20,146 nucleotides of DNA from JBOHHR01 sp050740975 (GTDB lineage Bacteria; Pseudomonadota; Gammaproteobacteria; JBOHHR01). This document shows, one piece after another, positions 1-7,675 of this stretch. The notes beneath the pieces were generated by a model that made no database searches, was not told where the DNA came from, and worked only from the letters and a program-made list of their open reading frames with translations. The number at the start of each line of letters is the position of its first letter. Position 1 is the first letter of the stretch. The stretch covers positions 1-20,146 of the forward strand of contig JBOIEE010000238.1 of assembly GCA_050740975.1 (NCBI GenBank). The letters run 5' to 3'. Made by a program: the position numbers and the translations under genes.

Positions 1-165
1 GCGCACGCCTTCTATCGCTCGCTCGGCTACCGCGAGGTGGGCCTGCTCCCCAGATACTACAGAGCCCAGGAAGCCGCTATCCGCATGATGCGTCAACTGC
101 GGGCGCTGCGATGGTCCGAGCTTTCCAACAAGCAACGCCTAACACCTCCTTTTTTGTCGAACTAG
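1..165 (+). CDS. GNAT-family N-acetyltransferase, C-terminal fragment
   Basis: This is the last 54 codons of a gene that begins before the window; frame 1 is open from base 1 to the TAG at 163-165. The peptide contains AFYRSLGYREVGLLPRYY, which matches the final beta-strand and turn of GNAT acetyltransferases (the FYxxLGFxxxGxxPxYY pattern typical of RimI-like proteins). The acetyl-CoA binding motif would lie upstream, outside the window, so the acceptor substrate cannot be judged. The final residues after the PRYY motif are Arg/Leu-rich and look like an ordinary C-terminal extension. Confidence 0.7.
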   Translation, partial: AHAFYRSLGYREVGLLPRYYRAQEAAIRMMRQLRALRWSELSNKQRLTPPFLSN

Positions 166-241
166 CGACCCTATTTTCAGATCGCCTCCGGTTACTTTAT
201 CGGATTGTCTTCCTTCATCGCGCCGCTTTCAAAATCAGCGC

Positions 242-264
242 GGTAAGTCGGTTCTTGACTTACC
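242..264. promoter_or_regulatory. 8-bp inverted repeat upstream of the protease gene
   Basis: GGTAAGTC (242-249) and GACTTACC (257-264) are perfectly complementary around a 7-base loop. There is no T-run after it, so it does not read as an intrinsic terminator of the upstream acetyltransferase gene. It sits just upstream of a candidate promoter and could be an operator or an mRNA hairpin. Confidence 0.35.
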
Positions 265-269
265 CGGGC

Positions 270-299
270 TTGGCTCCCTTGGAGCTATTCCGGTATATT
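270..299 (+). promoter_or_regulatory. Candidate sigma-70 promoter for the protease-TPR gene
   Basis: TTGGCT (270-275), an 18-base spacer and TATATT (294-299) fit a sigma-70 promoter, with a predicted start near 306 and a leader of about 50 bases before the ATG at 356. It is the best such pair in the 190-base gap. This is inferred from hexamer similarity only. Confidence 0.45.
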
Positions 300-319
300 G
301 TTACCCAACTATAACAATA
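296..319. promoter_or_regulatory. Inverted repeat over the predicted transcription start
   Basis: TATTGTTA (296-303) and TAACAATA (312-319) are perfect complements separated by 8 bases. The left arm overlaps the candidate -10 box and the right arm lies just past the predicted start. That is the usual position of a repressor operator. The binding protein is unknown. Confidence 0.4.
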
Positions 320-355
320 GCACGAAAACCTTCAAAACCGGCCGGCCTGTGAACC

Positions 356-1522
356 ATGAAGCCTGGGCGCCTTGCGTTTTGCGTGTTTGCGTCGCTCGCT
401 ACGCTGGCTAGCGGGGTTTGTCTCGGGGAACCGTCGGTAGGGGCTTTAGGCGATATGGACGCTTCCGTTGTTTGTATCGAAAGCTTTTACCGTGACGGCG
501 TGGTACGAATGGGCAGCGGATTTGTGGTCGCTCCAGGAGTGATAGCGACCGTCTCCCACCAAATCAATGCGGCAAGCCGAATCGTCGTCTATTTCGCGCA
601 TGAGAAAACACAGGAAGCCAAGCTCTGGGCCAGCGCGTCCGGATCCGATGTCGCCTTGCTGACTATCCCTAAGCGCACCGCCGCAGACCTCTCTCTAGAG
701 ACGGATCGCCCAAGCTCAGGGGAGGTCGTGTTTACAATAGGTTGTCCATTTGGGCTTCATCATGCGGTCACCCAAGGTGTCGTAAGCGATCCGGACCGCC
801 TGATAAATGGCAAGTCGTTGATCCAAACAAATGCGCCGATTAACCCCGGAAACAGTGGTGGACCGCTAATGAATAAAAGAGGCGCTGTGTTGGGGCTGGT
901 GCATGGGTTCCTCAAAGAAACCGGCGGGATCCATTTCTCTGCAGGAGCCGAGGAAGGCACTGCTTCGAAACAGCAGGGCCTCGCGGTACCCGCGCGCGAA
1001 GTGATCGCCCTAATGGAGCAAACCGGCCTTAATAGGAAAGGCTCGGATGCCCCGAATATCGCTGAACTGTGGCAACAGGCGACCGTCGCCACGAATCCAA
1101 GTACCCGAATTGCCCTATACCAAGAAATCACTCAGCGTGCTCTGTGGCTGACGGAAGCCGTCTATAACCAGGGGACCGCCTATTTCGAAGCGGGCGATTA
1201 TGTACGGGCGCAGCAACACTATCAAATCGCCGTGCGCCAGCGCCCCGACTACTACCAGGCCTATACAAATTTGGGTCTCGTGTTGCACAAGATCGGCGAA
1301 CAGCGTAAAGCCAAGAAAGCACTCATCAAAGCCATTACCCTCAATCCTCGGTATGCCCTCGCGTACCTCAACCTCGGTATCGTCTATCAGCAGGGATTCG
1401 GGGACAAGGAATCGGCGCGCCGCTCGTTTCTGCGGTTCCTGGAGCTCGATCCGAAGTCAACACAGGCGCAACAGGTTCAATTCTGGCTAAAGGCGGTACC
1501 GGCGTCGGCGCCCTTGCCCTAG
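356..1522 (+). CDS. Secreted trypsin-like (HtrA/S1C-type) serine protease with C-terminal TPR repeats
   Basis: The 388-residue product has a Sec signal peptide (about residues 1-24, hydrophobic core FCVFASLATLASG), so it is periplasmic or exported. A trypsin-like domain follows, with a readable catalytic triad: His68 in ATVSHQ, Asp98 in GSDVALL, and Ser167 in NPGNSGGP, the hallmark of DegP/HtrA proteases. Instead of the usual PDZ domain, residues about 268-370 form TPR-like repeats (for example AYTNLGLVLHKIGE and AYLNLGIVYQQ). Family knowledge predicts envelope proteolysis, with the TPRs recruiting substrates or partners. The start is placed at ATG 356 because the signal peptide begins there; the upstream ribosome site is weak. 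A kinase gene ends 11 bases downstream on the opposite strand. The target is unknown. Confidence 0.9.
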   Translation: MKPGRLAFCVFASLATLASGVCLGEPSVGALGDMDASVVCIESFYRDGVVRMGSGFVVAPGVIATVSHQINAASRIVVYFAHEKTQEAKLWASASGSDVALLTIPKRTAADLSLETDRPSSGEVVFTIGCPFGLHHAVTQGVVSDPDRLINGKSLIQTNAPINPGNSGGPLMNKRGAVLGLVHGFLKETGGIHFSAGAEEGTASKQQGLAVPAREVIALMEQTGLNRKGSDAPNIAELWQQATVATNPSTRIALYQEITQRALWLTEAVYNQGTAYFEAGDYVRAQQHYQIAVRQRPDYYQAYTNLGLVLHKIGEQRKAKKALIKAITLNPRYALAYLNLGIVYQQGFGDKESARRSFLRFLELDPKSTQAQQVQFWLKAVPASAPLP

Positions 1523-1533
1523 CCCCAGTGTTC

Positions 1534-2757
1534 TTATACACCCTTTTTGGGGTGGACTTTTATTCCAACGTGATCGCCACCGGATCCAGCAGCAGATCGA
1601 CTGGGAATATCGGCGCTGGCCTCGACTTCGACCGTCACGAGCAGATCATGGTAGCCATCTTTTTTTAACACCATCTCGTATTCGCCCGGCGCAAATTCAA
1701 CCTGGGTCGGGGTGACGCCGATGAACTCCCCACTCGCCAATAGAGCAACCGCGCCAGCAGGCTGTGAGCTAATCCGCACATATCCTTTGTCGGGCGAGTT
1801 CTTGAACAGACCAAACTGCATTGCCCCCAGCGTCAGCACCAAGGCTGCGATAGTAGCGATAAGCGGCCTGCGATTATGTGGTCGTCGCCGTTTAGGTGGG
1901 GCACGCCAGGAAATCACAGTAGTGTCATCCGCTTGGTTACCGGGCGTCCCAAGGGTAGAGCGTATGGCATCCAGGAATTCGATCGCGCTCCTGTAGCGAC
2001 GGCGGGGATCCTTAGCCATCGCCTTCGACACGAGGGCATCGAATGCCGGGGGCACCTGCGGATTAAGCTTGGATGGCGGCAGCGGTTTGAGACCAATCGT
2101 CCGCTGCCTGACGGCCATTTTATCGTCGCCAGCAAACGGTTTCTCGCCGACCAGCAGTTGATAGAAAATGACCCCCGCCGAGAAGATATCGGTGCGATGG
2201 TCCAGGGGCTCACCCAGCCACTGTTCGGGGGACATGTAATTCGGCGTTCCCAACACGTCCCCGAAATGGGTTAGGTTAGAGGTATCGATCTTGGCGATCC
2301 CAAAATCGGTGATCTTAATCGACCCGTCCTGCATGACGATGATGTTGGACGAGCTGATATCCCGGTGCACGATATGATGGCGATGTGCGAAATCAAGGGC
2401 GTCCAGCAGTTGCAGCATGATTTGGGTGACCGTTTTGAGGTCATAGCGTACTCGTTTATCCAGACAGTCCTGCAACGTAGGCCCCGGCGCGTACTCCATC
2501 ACGATGTAGGGTATGCCTTGTTCTTCGCCAAATCCGTGGACCGCGACGATCTTAGGATGTATCAGGCGTCCTGCCGACCTCGCCTCGACCCGAAAGCGCG
2601 CTAATATCTGCTCGCGTTTGTTCTCTGGAAGTGCTTTACGCAAGGTTTTGAGGGCAACCGTCTGGTCGACATCGGGATCATAGGCTTTGTAAACCACACC
2701 CATGGCGCCTTCGCCAAGCACTCCTTCGATTCGATAAGGTCCAAGTCGTTCTAGCAT
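1534..2757 (-). CDS. Membrane-anchored Ser/Thr protein kinase with periplasmic PEGA domain
   Basis: This 407-residue Hanks-type kinase has the glycine loop GEGAMG (15-20), the VALK lysine (Lys37), HRD (131-133), DFG (151-153) and SPE in the activation segment (176-178). A basic stretch (287-297) and one membrane helix (about 299-318, LIATIAALVLTLGAMQFGLF) follow. The C-terminus (about 325-382) is a PEGA domain (QPAGAVALL, GEFIGVTP, APGEYEMVLKKDGY), expected outside the inner membrane. The catalytic loop reads HRDISSSN, with serine where most Ser/Thr kinases have the lysine of HRDLKPEN; similar HRD-V/I-S variants occur in bacterial kinases, so activity is still likely. It probably senses an envelope signal and phosphorylates cytosolic targets. 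It is transcribed away from the thioredoxin-TPR-CsgG gene, with a 243-base gap shared between them. Substrates are not visible. Confidence 0.95.
   Translation of the reverse strand: MLERLGPYRIEGVLGEGAMGVVYKAYDPDVDQTVALKTLRKALPENKREQILARFRVEARSAGRLIHPKIVAVHGFGEEQGIPYIVMEYAPGPTLQDCLDKRVRYDLKTVTQIMLQLLDALDFAHRHHIVHRDISSSNIIVMQDGSIKITDFGIAKIDTSNLTHFGDVLGTPNYMSPEQWLGEPLDHRTDIFSAGVIFYQLLVGEKPFAGDDKMAVRQRTIGLKPLPPSKLNPQVPPAFDALVSKAMAKDPRRRYRSAIEFLDAIRSTLGTPGNQADDTTVISWRAPPKRRRPHNRRPLIATIAALVLTLGAMQFGLFKNSPDKGYVRISSQPAGAVALLASGEFIGVTPTQVEFAPGEYEMVLKKDGYHDLLVTVEVEASADIPSRSAAGSGGDHVGIKVHPKKGV
1539..1565 (+). terminator. Possible weak intrinsic terminator at a convergent gene junction
   Basis: CACCC (1539-1543) pairs with GGGTG (1550-1554) and is followed by GACTTTTATT. 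The stem is short and the T-run is interrupted. It would act on the protease gene while lying inside the last codons of the opposing kinase gene. Confidence 0.3.
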
Positions 2758-3000
2758 GGGTTAAAGATCTTATGCCATCAACCTAGATTTCATTGATGTT
2801 ATGTGGTTATTATTGCCAAGCGTGACGCTGGGGCAAGCGTGGTGACGGGTGGGTTCAAAAGGGCTGTTTCGACCGAGCAACATCCGAGAAGCGCGATCAG
2901 GCGGCGCCTCGGGTGCCGCACATTCCCCATGAACGATTGGGGGTGCGGGCCAGGGCGCCAGACAAAGATCTGTCTAACACCGTTTACTAAGGGTCTTACC

Positions 3001-4935
3001 ATGAAACAGAGCTACCGATTCTTGTTGCTCTTGCTGGTCGCAAGTGCATGTCCTGCAACATCGGCCGCGTTGGGAAAAGGGGGTTTGATCCCCAACTTCA
3101 GTTTGCTAACGATAGACGGCCGGACCTATACCACAAACGAGGTTGCAAAGGCAGATTTGGCTGTATTGTATTTCTTCTCGACCAAATGCAAACCCTGTGC
3201 GGCGGGTTTGACGCGGCTGCAGAAAATTACGGGTGAGCTAAAGGAGAAGGCTACACTGGTGCTGGCGATCGGAAAACAAAGCACAAGCGAGTTGCACGCT
3301 TATGCGGCGAAGTTGGGCTTCCGCCTTGAGGTTGCGAGCGGCGATCAGCGGACACTGCGCGCGTTTCAAGCCGAGCACGTCTACCCGACTGCATATGTCT
3401 TGGGACCGGGAGGTAGAGTACTGGAAGCGTTACAAGGCGACCATGCCGGGACCTCCGCCCTGCTCCTATCTCTGGCGGAACGGGAGCAGCAGCGTGAAAA
3501 GCCCGGTGCGGCCAAGGCAATATACGCTTCCATGAAGGCAGAAGGTGACCAAAGTGGGATTGCTCAATCCGGTATGGGATACAGTTTTTTGAAGGAGGGA
3601 CAGCTTGCGGCGGCTGAAAGCAGCTTTCGCGACTTGGCTAACAGCCCCCAAGTACAGCTAGCGGTCAGAGGTCATGAAGGCCTTGCGCAGACTCATTACC
3701 AGCAAGATCGTTTCGATGAAGCCATCGCGCAAGCAAATCGCGCTTTGAGTAAAGCAACCGATCGCGCAGTGCCTCATCTGGTTAAGGCCAAGGTACATTA
3801 CCGCAACGGCAACATAGATGAAGCCGAGCAAGAGGTCGTTTTAGCCTCTGCCGAGCGCACCGTCAGTGACTTTGACTGGCAGAAAGCCGACGCTCACTAT
3901 GCTAAGGCGAATCTACTCAAAAAGACCAAGCAACCGACACGCGCTATAGCTTCCTACCAGAAAGCACTCGACCACAATCCCTATTTCGTGGCGGCCCTGA
4001 GCAACCAGGGTGTCGCTTTGCAGGAGATCGGTGACGCGGAGGGGGCTGTGAAGGTGTTTACCGATCTCAAGCAGCGCCACCCCAGTGACCGCCTGGTTGA
4101 CGCTTTATTAAGACAGGCTCGGGCAGCGATTGCTGAAAAGAGCGATATAGAGCGGCAACGCTATATCGATGGGCTTGCCAAAGACCTAATCCAGCAATAC
4201 CAGCGTAACCAGGCTGCAGCAACCCCGCTCGATGACTGGACCTCGCCGGCGTTAGCCTTATCGATCATGGGTTTCGAAAGTCGCGGTACCGAGGATTTGA
4301 TGGCGCGAAAAGGGCTAAGCACGGCTCTGCAAGAGGAACTGACCCAGGGCTTGCAATCTCTGAATATCAAGGTGGTGGAGCGCGCCATATTGGATAAGCT
4401 GCTTGGGGAGCTCAGAGTGGGTTCGCCCCCGCTGGCAGACCCTGACGCCGCGCTAAAAATAGGCCGAATAGCGGCCGCACGTTTGCTCCTTACCGGCTAT
4501 GTCTCAGAAGACGGCAGAGGCGGCAAAGGCGGCAATGTAGGTATGCGGCTCATCGACACGGAGACCACAGCGATTGTGCTGCCCTTGGTGAGGAGAGAAA
4601 CCGGCGCCATCGACCCGGCGGAGATCGCTGCGGATTTTAGTAAAAAGATCAGCGCGGCTATCAAAGAGAATTACCCTCTTAAAGGACGCATCGCTGAAAT
4701 CGATGGCGATATCACGATCATTAACCTGGGTAAAAAGCACAGTATCGTACCGGGGATGATGTTCGACGTCCTGACTGAGGGAAAGCCCATAGAGCTTGAC
4801 GGAAGGATCTTGGGATATCGAGAGGTACATGACGGTCAGATCGAGGTCACTCGAGTCGAGGACCTCGTATCCTACGCCAAGGCAACGGGTCGTGGCGGGC
4901 GTTGGGAGAAGACTCAGAAGATTATCTCTCGATAA
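3001..4935 (+). CDS. Exported thioredoxin-like / TPR / CsgG-like fusion protein
   Basis: The start is set at ATG 3001, not the upstream-open ATG at 2803: AAGGG (2989-2993) lies 7 bases before it and a clean signal peptide (MKQSYRFLLLLLVASACPATSA) begins there. The 644-residue protein has a TlpA/AhpC-like thioredoxin fold (about 27-160) with the redox pair Cys63-Lys-Pro-Cys66 and a cis-Pro candidate at 129. TPR repeats follow (about 165-370; for example AIASYQKALDHNPYFVAALSNQG). Next is a CsgG/FlgT-like domain (about 415-555; KVVERAILDKLLGELR) and a C-terminal beta-rich segment (557-635) resembling the end of FlgT-like proteins. It should act in the periplasm, perhaps handling thiols and assembling an envelope complex. 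The next gene, another CsgG-like protein, starts 15 bases downstream, so the two are probably co-transcribed. The domain order is unusual. Confidence 0.85.
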   Translation: MKQSYRFLLLLLVASACPATSAALGKGGLIPNFSLLTIDGRTYTTNEVAKADLAVLYFFSTKCKPCAAGLTRLQKITGELKEKATLVLAIGKQSTSELHAYAAKLGFRLEVASGDQRTLRAFQAEHVYPTAYVLGPGGRVLEALQGDHAGTSALLLSLAEREQQREKPGAAKAIYASMKAEGDQSGIAQSGMGYSFLKEGQLAAAESSFRDLANSPQVQLAVRGHEGLAQTHYQQDRFDEAIAQANRALSKATDRAVPHLVKAKVHYRNGNIDEAEQEVVLASAERTVSDFDWQKADAHYAKANLLKKTKQPTRAIASYQKALDHNPYFVAALSNQGVALQEIGDAEGAVKVFTDLKQRHPSDRLVDALLRQARAAIAEKSDIERQRYIDGLAKDLIQQYQRNQAAATPLDDWTSPALALSIMGFESRGTEDLMARKGLSTALQEELTQGLQSLNIKVVERAILDKLLGELRVGSPPLADPDAALKIGRIAAARLLLTGYVSEDGRGGKGGNVGMRLIDTETTAIVLPLVRRETGAIDPAEIAADFSKKISAAIKENYPLKGRIAEIDGDITIINLGKKHSIVPGMMFDVLTEGKPIELDGRILGYREVHDGQIEVTRVEDLVSYAKATGRGGRWEKTQKIISR

Positions 4936-4950
4936 AGCGGCCAACGGCCC

Positions 4951-5439
4951 ATGCGAGGACTAAGCTATCTGCTAACGGGCTGGATACTTTGGGCCGGAAG
5001 CGGCGCATTGGTGAATGCGGAGCCCTTGGCGCTGGCGGTGTGGAGCTTTGAGAACAACTCCTTGATCGCAAGTGAGGATGTCGATCATTTTCAGCAAACC
5101 CTACCCGATCTCCTGTTGGCGGATCTCGGTCGTTATCCAGCGCTTCAACTCGTCGATCGGCAAAACCTGGCCAAGGCTCTGGAGGAGCAGAAACTCGGTG
5201 CGAGCGAGTTAGTCTCGGTAGAAGACCGGTTAAAACTTGGCCGCATCGTGGGCGCGTCCGCTATGCTGTTTGGCAGTTATGTCGTTGTGAACGATCAAAT
5301 TCGCATCGATACCCGTGTGGTGGACGTGGAAACGTCACTTACCCGGTTTTCAAAAACTACGATAACTTCCCTGGCTTCAGTGGAGACAGAGATGCACAAG
5401 GTGGCTGAAGATCTGGGGAAAAAATTGGCGAGGCCTTAG
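4951..5439 (+). CDS. Small secreted CsgG-like protein
   Basis: The 162-residue protein has a signal peptide (1-23, ending VNA before EPLALAV). The rest is a single CsgG-like alpha/beta domain: AVWSFENNS, then LLADLGRYPALQLVDRQNL, then LKLGRIVGASAMLFGSYVV, then IRIDTRVVDVETS. In this superfamily the domain occurs in the curli pore CsgG, in FlgT and in LpoB-like factors. This protein lacks the long loops expected of a CsgG pore, so a periplasmic accessory or lipoprotein-like role is more likely. No lipobox cysteine is present. It follows the thioredoxin-TPR-CsgG gene by 15 bases and has a weak ribosome site, suggesting translational coupling. Its partner is unknown. Confidence 0.8.
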   Translation: MRGLSYLLTGWILWAGSGALVNAEPLALAVWSFENNSLIASEDVDHFQQTLPDLLLADLGRYPALQLVDRQNLAKALEEQKLGASELVSVEDRLKLGRIVGASAMLFGSYVVVNDQIRIDTRVVDVETSLTRFSKTTITSLASVETEMHKVAEDLGKKLARP

Positions 5440-5476
5440 CCCATCGCCTCGAGGTTGAAGGGGAGCCCTCGGCTGC

Positions 5477-5964
5477 ATGAGGGTGCTCTCCGGGAACCGG
5501 GCGGACCTCGGCGGGCGAGAGTACATGCCACGAGCCTTCCGGTCCGGGCCACCCGCCGGGGACATTACCTCACCCGGTGATTACCACACCCGGGGCCTGA
5601 ACGTCAGGTCAGAGAACCTGTAGGAACTGCGCGCCGAATACAGGTAACGCGTTGGCAACCGCAAAAATCGCTATGCCTGCTGTTGGGGTGATAAGGATCG
5701 AAACCAGGCAAACCCCTCCTGCTGTCCCCGAGTCCGCGGTCACGCTAATTGATTCGACAGCCACCGTGCAGAGCGCCCCCCCTTCTGTGGCGGCCAACAC
5801 CTCGTCATCGAGGGGAGCGGCAGTAGTTCCTCGTAATCCGGCGAGGGCATGGAAGTCAGCCGCCATAGCGGGGGCGGCCGACAGCGCGACGGCCAACGCG
5901 CTACCTAAAAACGTGTTTTTGATTTTTATCATTGTACTTCTCTCCTAAATCAATGCCAAGTTGG
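5477..5964 (-). repeat. Segmental duplication, copy A (small exported protein gene plus flanks)
   Basis: This copy matches 8741-9223 in the same orientation. Similarity covers the ribosome-binding region, the whole small gene and about 130 bases downstream. Exact shared blocks include CGGGGACATTACCTCA (5557-5572 here, 8835-8850 in copy B). A CGGCGGG/CCCGCCG inverted repeat (5509-5515, 5552-5558) corresponds to the stronger hairpin of copy B. Confidence 0.8.
5609..5932 (-). CDS. Small exported Ala/Gly-rich protein with double-glycine-type second leader (copy A)
   Basis: The 107-residue protein starts at ATG 5932, with AGGAG (5942-5946) upstream. It has a Sec signal peptide (1-24, cleavage expected after PAMA). 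A second leader-like segment follows, DFHALAGL and then APLDDEVLAATEGG, ending in Gly51-Gly52. With cleavage after Gly-Gly, leucines fall at -7 and -12, as in leaders cut by C39 peptidases; -4 is Thr. The remaining 55 residues are hydrophobic and rich in Ala, Val and Gly, with two cysteines (55 and 75) and the ending AQFLQVL. The homologue at 8874 shares the leader almost unchanged but little of the core. With a C39 peptidase and an outer-membrane barrel between them, it is probably a secreted substrate (bacteriocin-like, amyloid-like or surface peptide). Its activity cannot be told from sequence. Confidence 0.8.
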   Translation of the reverse strand: MIKIKNTFLGSALAVALSAAPAMAADFHALAGLRGTTAAPLDDEVLAATEGGALCTVAVESISVTADSGTAGGVCLVSILITPTAGIAIFAVANALPVFGAQFLQVL

Positions 5965-6096
5965 AATCCGTGACTGCCGACTGCTCCTCGGGACGCCGCC
6001 GGTTACCGGTTCAATCGCCCTCCACATGCGCGACCATCCCCTTGGTCGATTGGAGCTTATCATATGTGGGAGCGAGGCGTCAGGCCCTTAATTTTT

Positions 6097-7479
6097 TCAC
6101 AAGTTACGAAGAAAAGGTAAGGGAAAACGCCCTTCAAGCCCGAACGGTATATTGATCCCCACCAAGAAATCGGGAGCGTCGTCAGTCAGACCAAAACCGA
6201 CAACGGGCTCCACATACACCCGCTTCGCCAGCTGCACGGTGGTCGAAAACTGGAGGCTATTGATGTCTAGTCCGGAACCGCTGATCTCTCTCCCGTTTGT
6301 TTCTGTCCGCCTAATCGCCGCACCATCCATAGCCATGGAAAAACTCACCCGATCATTGAGTGAGAACCCCATGCCGATAGAGTAGGGGATCTGGTCCCCG
6401 GCATCTATATCCCCTCCTTGTAGTTCTAGTGTGCCTAGGGTCCAGGTGTATCCCAATGAGCCGAAGAGGACCACGGGATCGATGGTCTTGACCAGCGAGA
6501 CCCCGGTCCCCACGTTCCATTGCCCAGTACCCAATCCCCGATCCGCATCGCCCGTGTCAGATTTGGCATTCACGTTCAGGGTCACTTCCGGGAGTGCCCC
6601 CTTTTCGTGTAGGGCGGCATATCTGAGTCCCCCGCTGATGTCCCCTAATCCCACATCAGCCTCTCGGGTGAACGATGGGAATAGAGTAGTTCCCACCTGT
6701 ATTTGGGAAAATGGTCTAATGTCGCGCTCTAGTTGCGTGTAGACCAAGGGGACGGCAAGATCGAATTCCAGGTCTTCTGCAAGACCGTAGCGCATTAGGA
6801 AATTTGCACTCGCGGAGCGAATGACAAACACAGGCCCCAATGGGTTCACCCGATTCGTCTCAGTATCGTTGGCGTAAAACGCCCCAAACTCTAACTGGAC
6901 CTCCCCGGGCTTGAATAAAAGCTTTTGGGCGCGTAAGAACTGGTCCAGTTCCCTCTTGGCCTCCTCTGCCTCCTCACGGCGGTCCCCTTTCTCGGCTGCA
7001 AATTCTTCCGGGTCAGCCGGAGCAACTCTCTCTTTAGATGGGGGCGGCGCACTAGGGACCGGTTTTTTCTGCCCTTTGGCTTCTGCAGCGGCAGGTTTTG
7101 ATGCCGGCGTTACGGGTGCTGCTTCTGTGGCAGGTTTTGGTGCCGGACTAGCTGCCTCTAACAACCGCTGCATTTGGCTTTTTAGGGTTTCCACCTCCCG
7201 TTTAAGTTTTTCATACTCCGTCTTGGCGAGATAACCGTTCCCGCGATCGTCTGTAGCATAGGAAACCTTATTGACAACTGGCATCCTACGTTCGATTCCG
7301 GGAGCGGCGCCCGCGTCAGCCTCTTTGCCCCGCTGAATCACGATCAAACCCACCAAAGCAAAGGCGATAACCACGTGAACGATAGGCAAAATCGCACGCT
7401 TTTTCCTTCCTCGGTCTCGGCAGCCTAGCACATGGCGAGAAACTCGTTCGCGTCTAGAGCGGGTCCTGTTCTTTTTCAT
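6097..7479 (-). CDS. FapF-like outer-membrane protein: coiled coil plus beta-barrel
   Basis: The start at 7479 is supported by GGAGG about 6 bases upstream. The 460-residue protein begins with an unusually long, very basic n-region (1-28) and a hydrophobic segment (about 29-48). A coiled coil follows (about 83-110, EYEKLKREVETLKSQMQRLL), then an Ala/Pro/Lys-rich linker (111-156), a second charged helix (about 158-187), and beta-strands from about 190 to the end with alternating hydrophobic residues (VQLEFGAFYAND, FLMRYGLAEDLEFDLAVPLV, YVEPVVGFGLTD). Coiled coil, linker helix and roughly 12-stranded barrel is the architecture of FapF, the amyloid-secretion channel of Pseudomonas; the barrel also resembles the MetA-phenol-degradation family. 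It lies between the C39 gene and one substrate gene, 164 bases from the latter. The proposed role is export of the processed small proteins. The homology is by architecture, not verified by search. Confidence 0.75.
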   Translation of the reverse strand: MKKNRTRSRRERVSRHVLGCRDRGRKKRAILPIVHVVIAFALVGLIVIQRGKEADAGAAPGIERRMPVVNKVSYATDDRGNGYLAKTEYEKLKREVETLKSQMQRLLEAASPAPKPATEAAPVTPASKPAAAEAKGQKKPVPSAPPPSKERVAPADPEEFAAEKGDRREEAEEAKRELDQFLRAQKLLFKPGEVQLEFGAFYANDTETNRVNPLGPVFVIRSASANFLMRYGLAEDLEFDLAVPLVYTQLERDIRPFSQIQVGTTLFPSFTREADVGLGDISGGLRYAALHEKGALPEVTLNVNAKSDTGDADRGLGTGQWNVGTGVSLVKTIDPVVLFGSLGYTWTLGTLELQGGDIDAGDQIPYSIGMGFSLNDRVSFSMAMDGAAIRRTETNGREISGSGLDINSLQFSTTVQLAKRVYVEPVVGFGLTDDAPDFLVGINIPFGLEGRFPLPFLRNL

Positions 7480-7675
7480 TCGTTCCTCCCTTAGGCTGAG
7501 AAGCGTTCTTCAGCTTTTGGATTATATTGTCACCCTAAGCGCCTGTAATTCTACATCGAAAAAATACCCGATTGCACGTAGGGACGTGCGCAAGCCACTT
7601 CTCGGCGGAAATCGAGGGGAAAAAGCAGAAAGGTGCGCTTATTCCTACAGTTGTGATGAGCGGCTAGGAACGAAG

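Noticed and set aside
2803..3000. N-terminal extension of the thioredoxin-TPR-CsgG protein from ATG 2803
   Set aside because: It lacks a ribosome site and would bury a clear signal peptide that starts at 3001.
5652..5948. Plus-strand ORFs opposite both small genes (also 8923-9234)
   Set aside because: They mirror each other only because the minus-strand genes are duplicates. The minus strand has ribosome sites and signal peptides.
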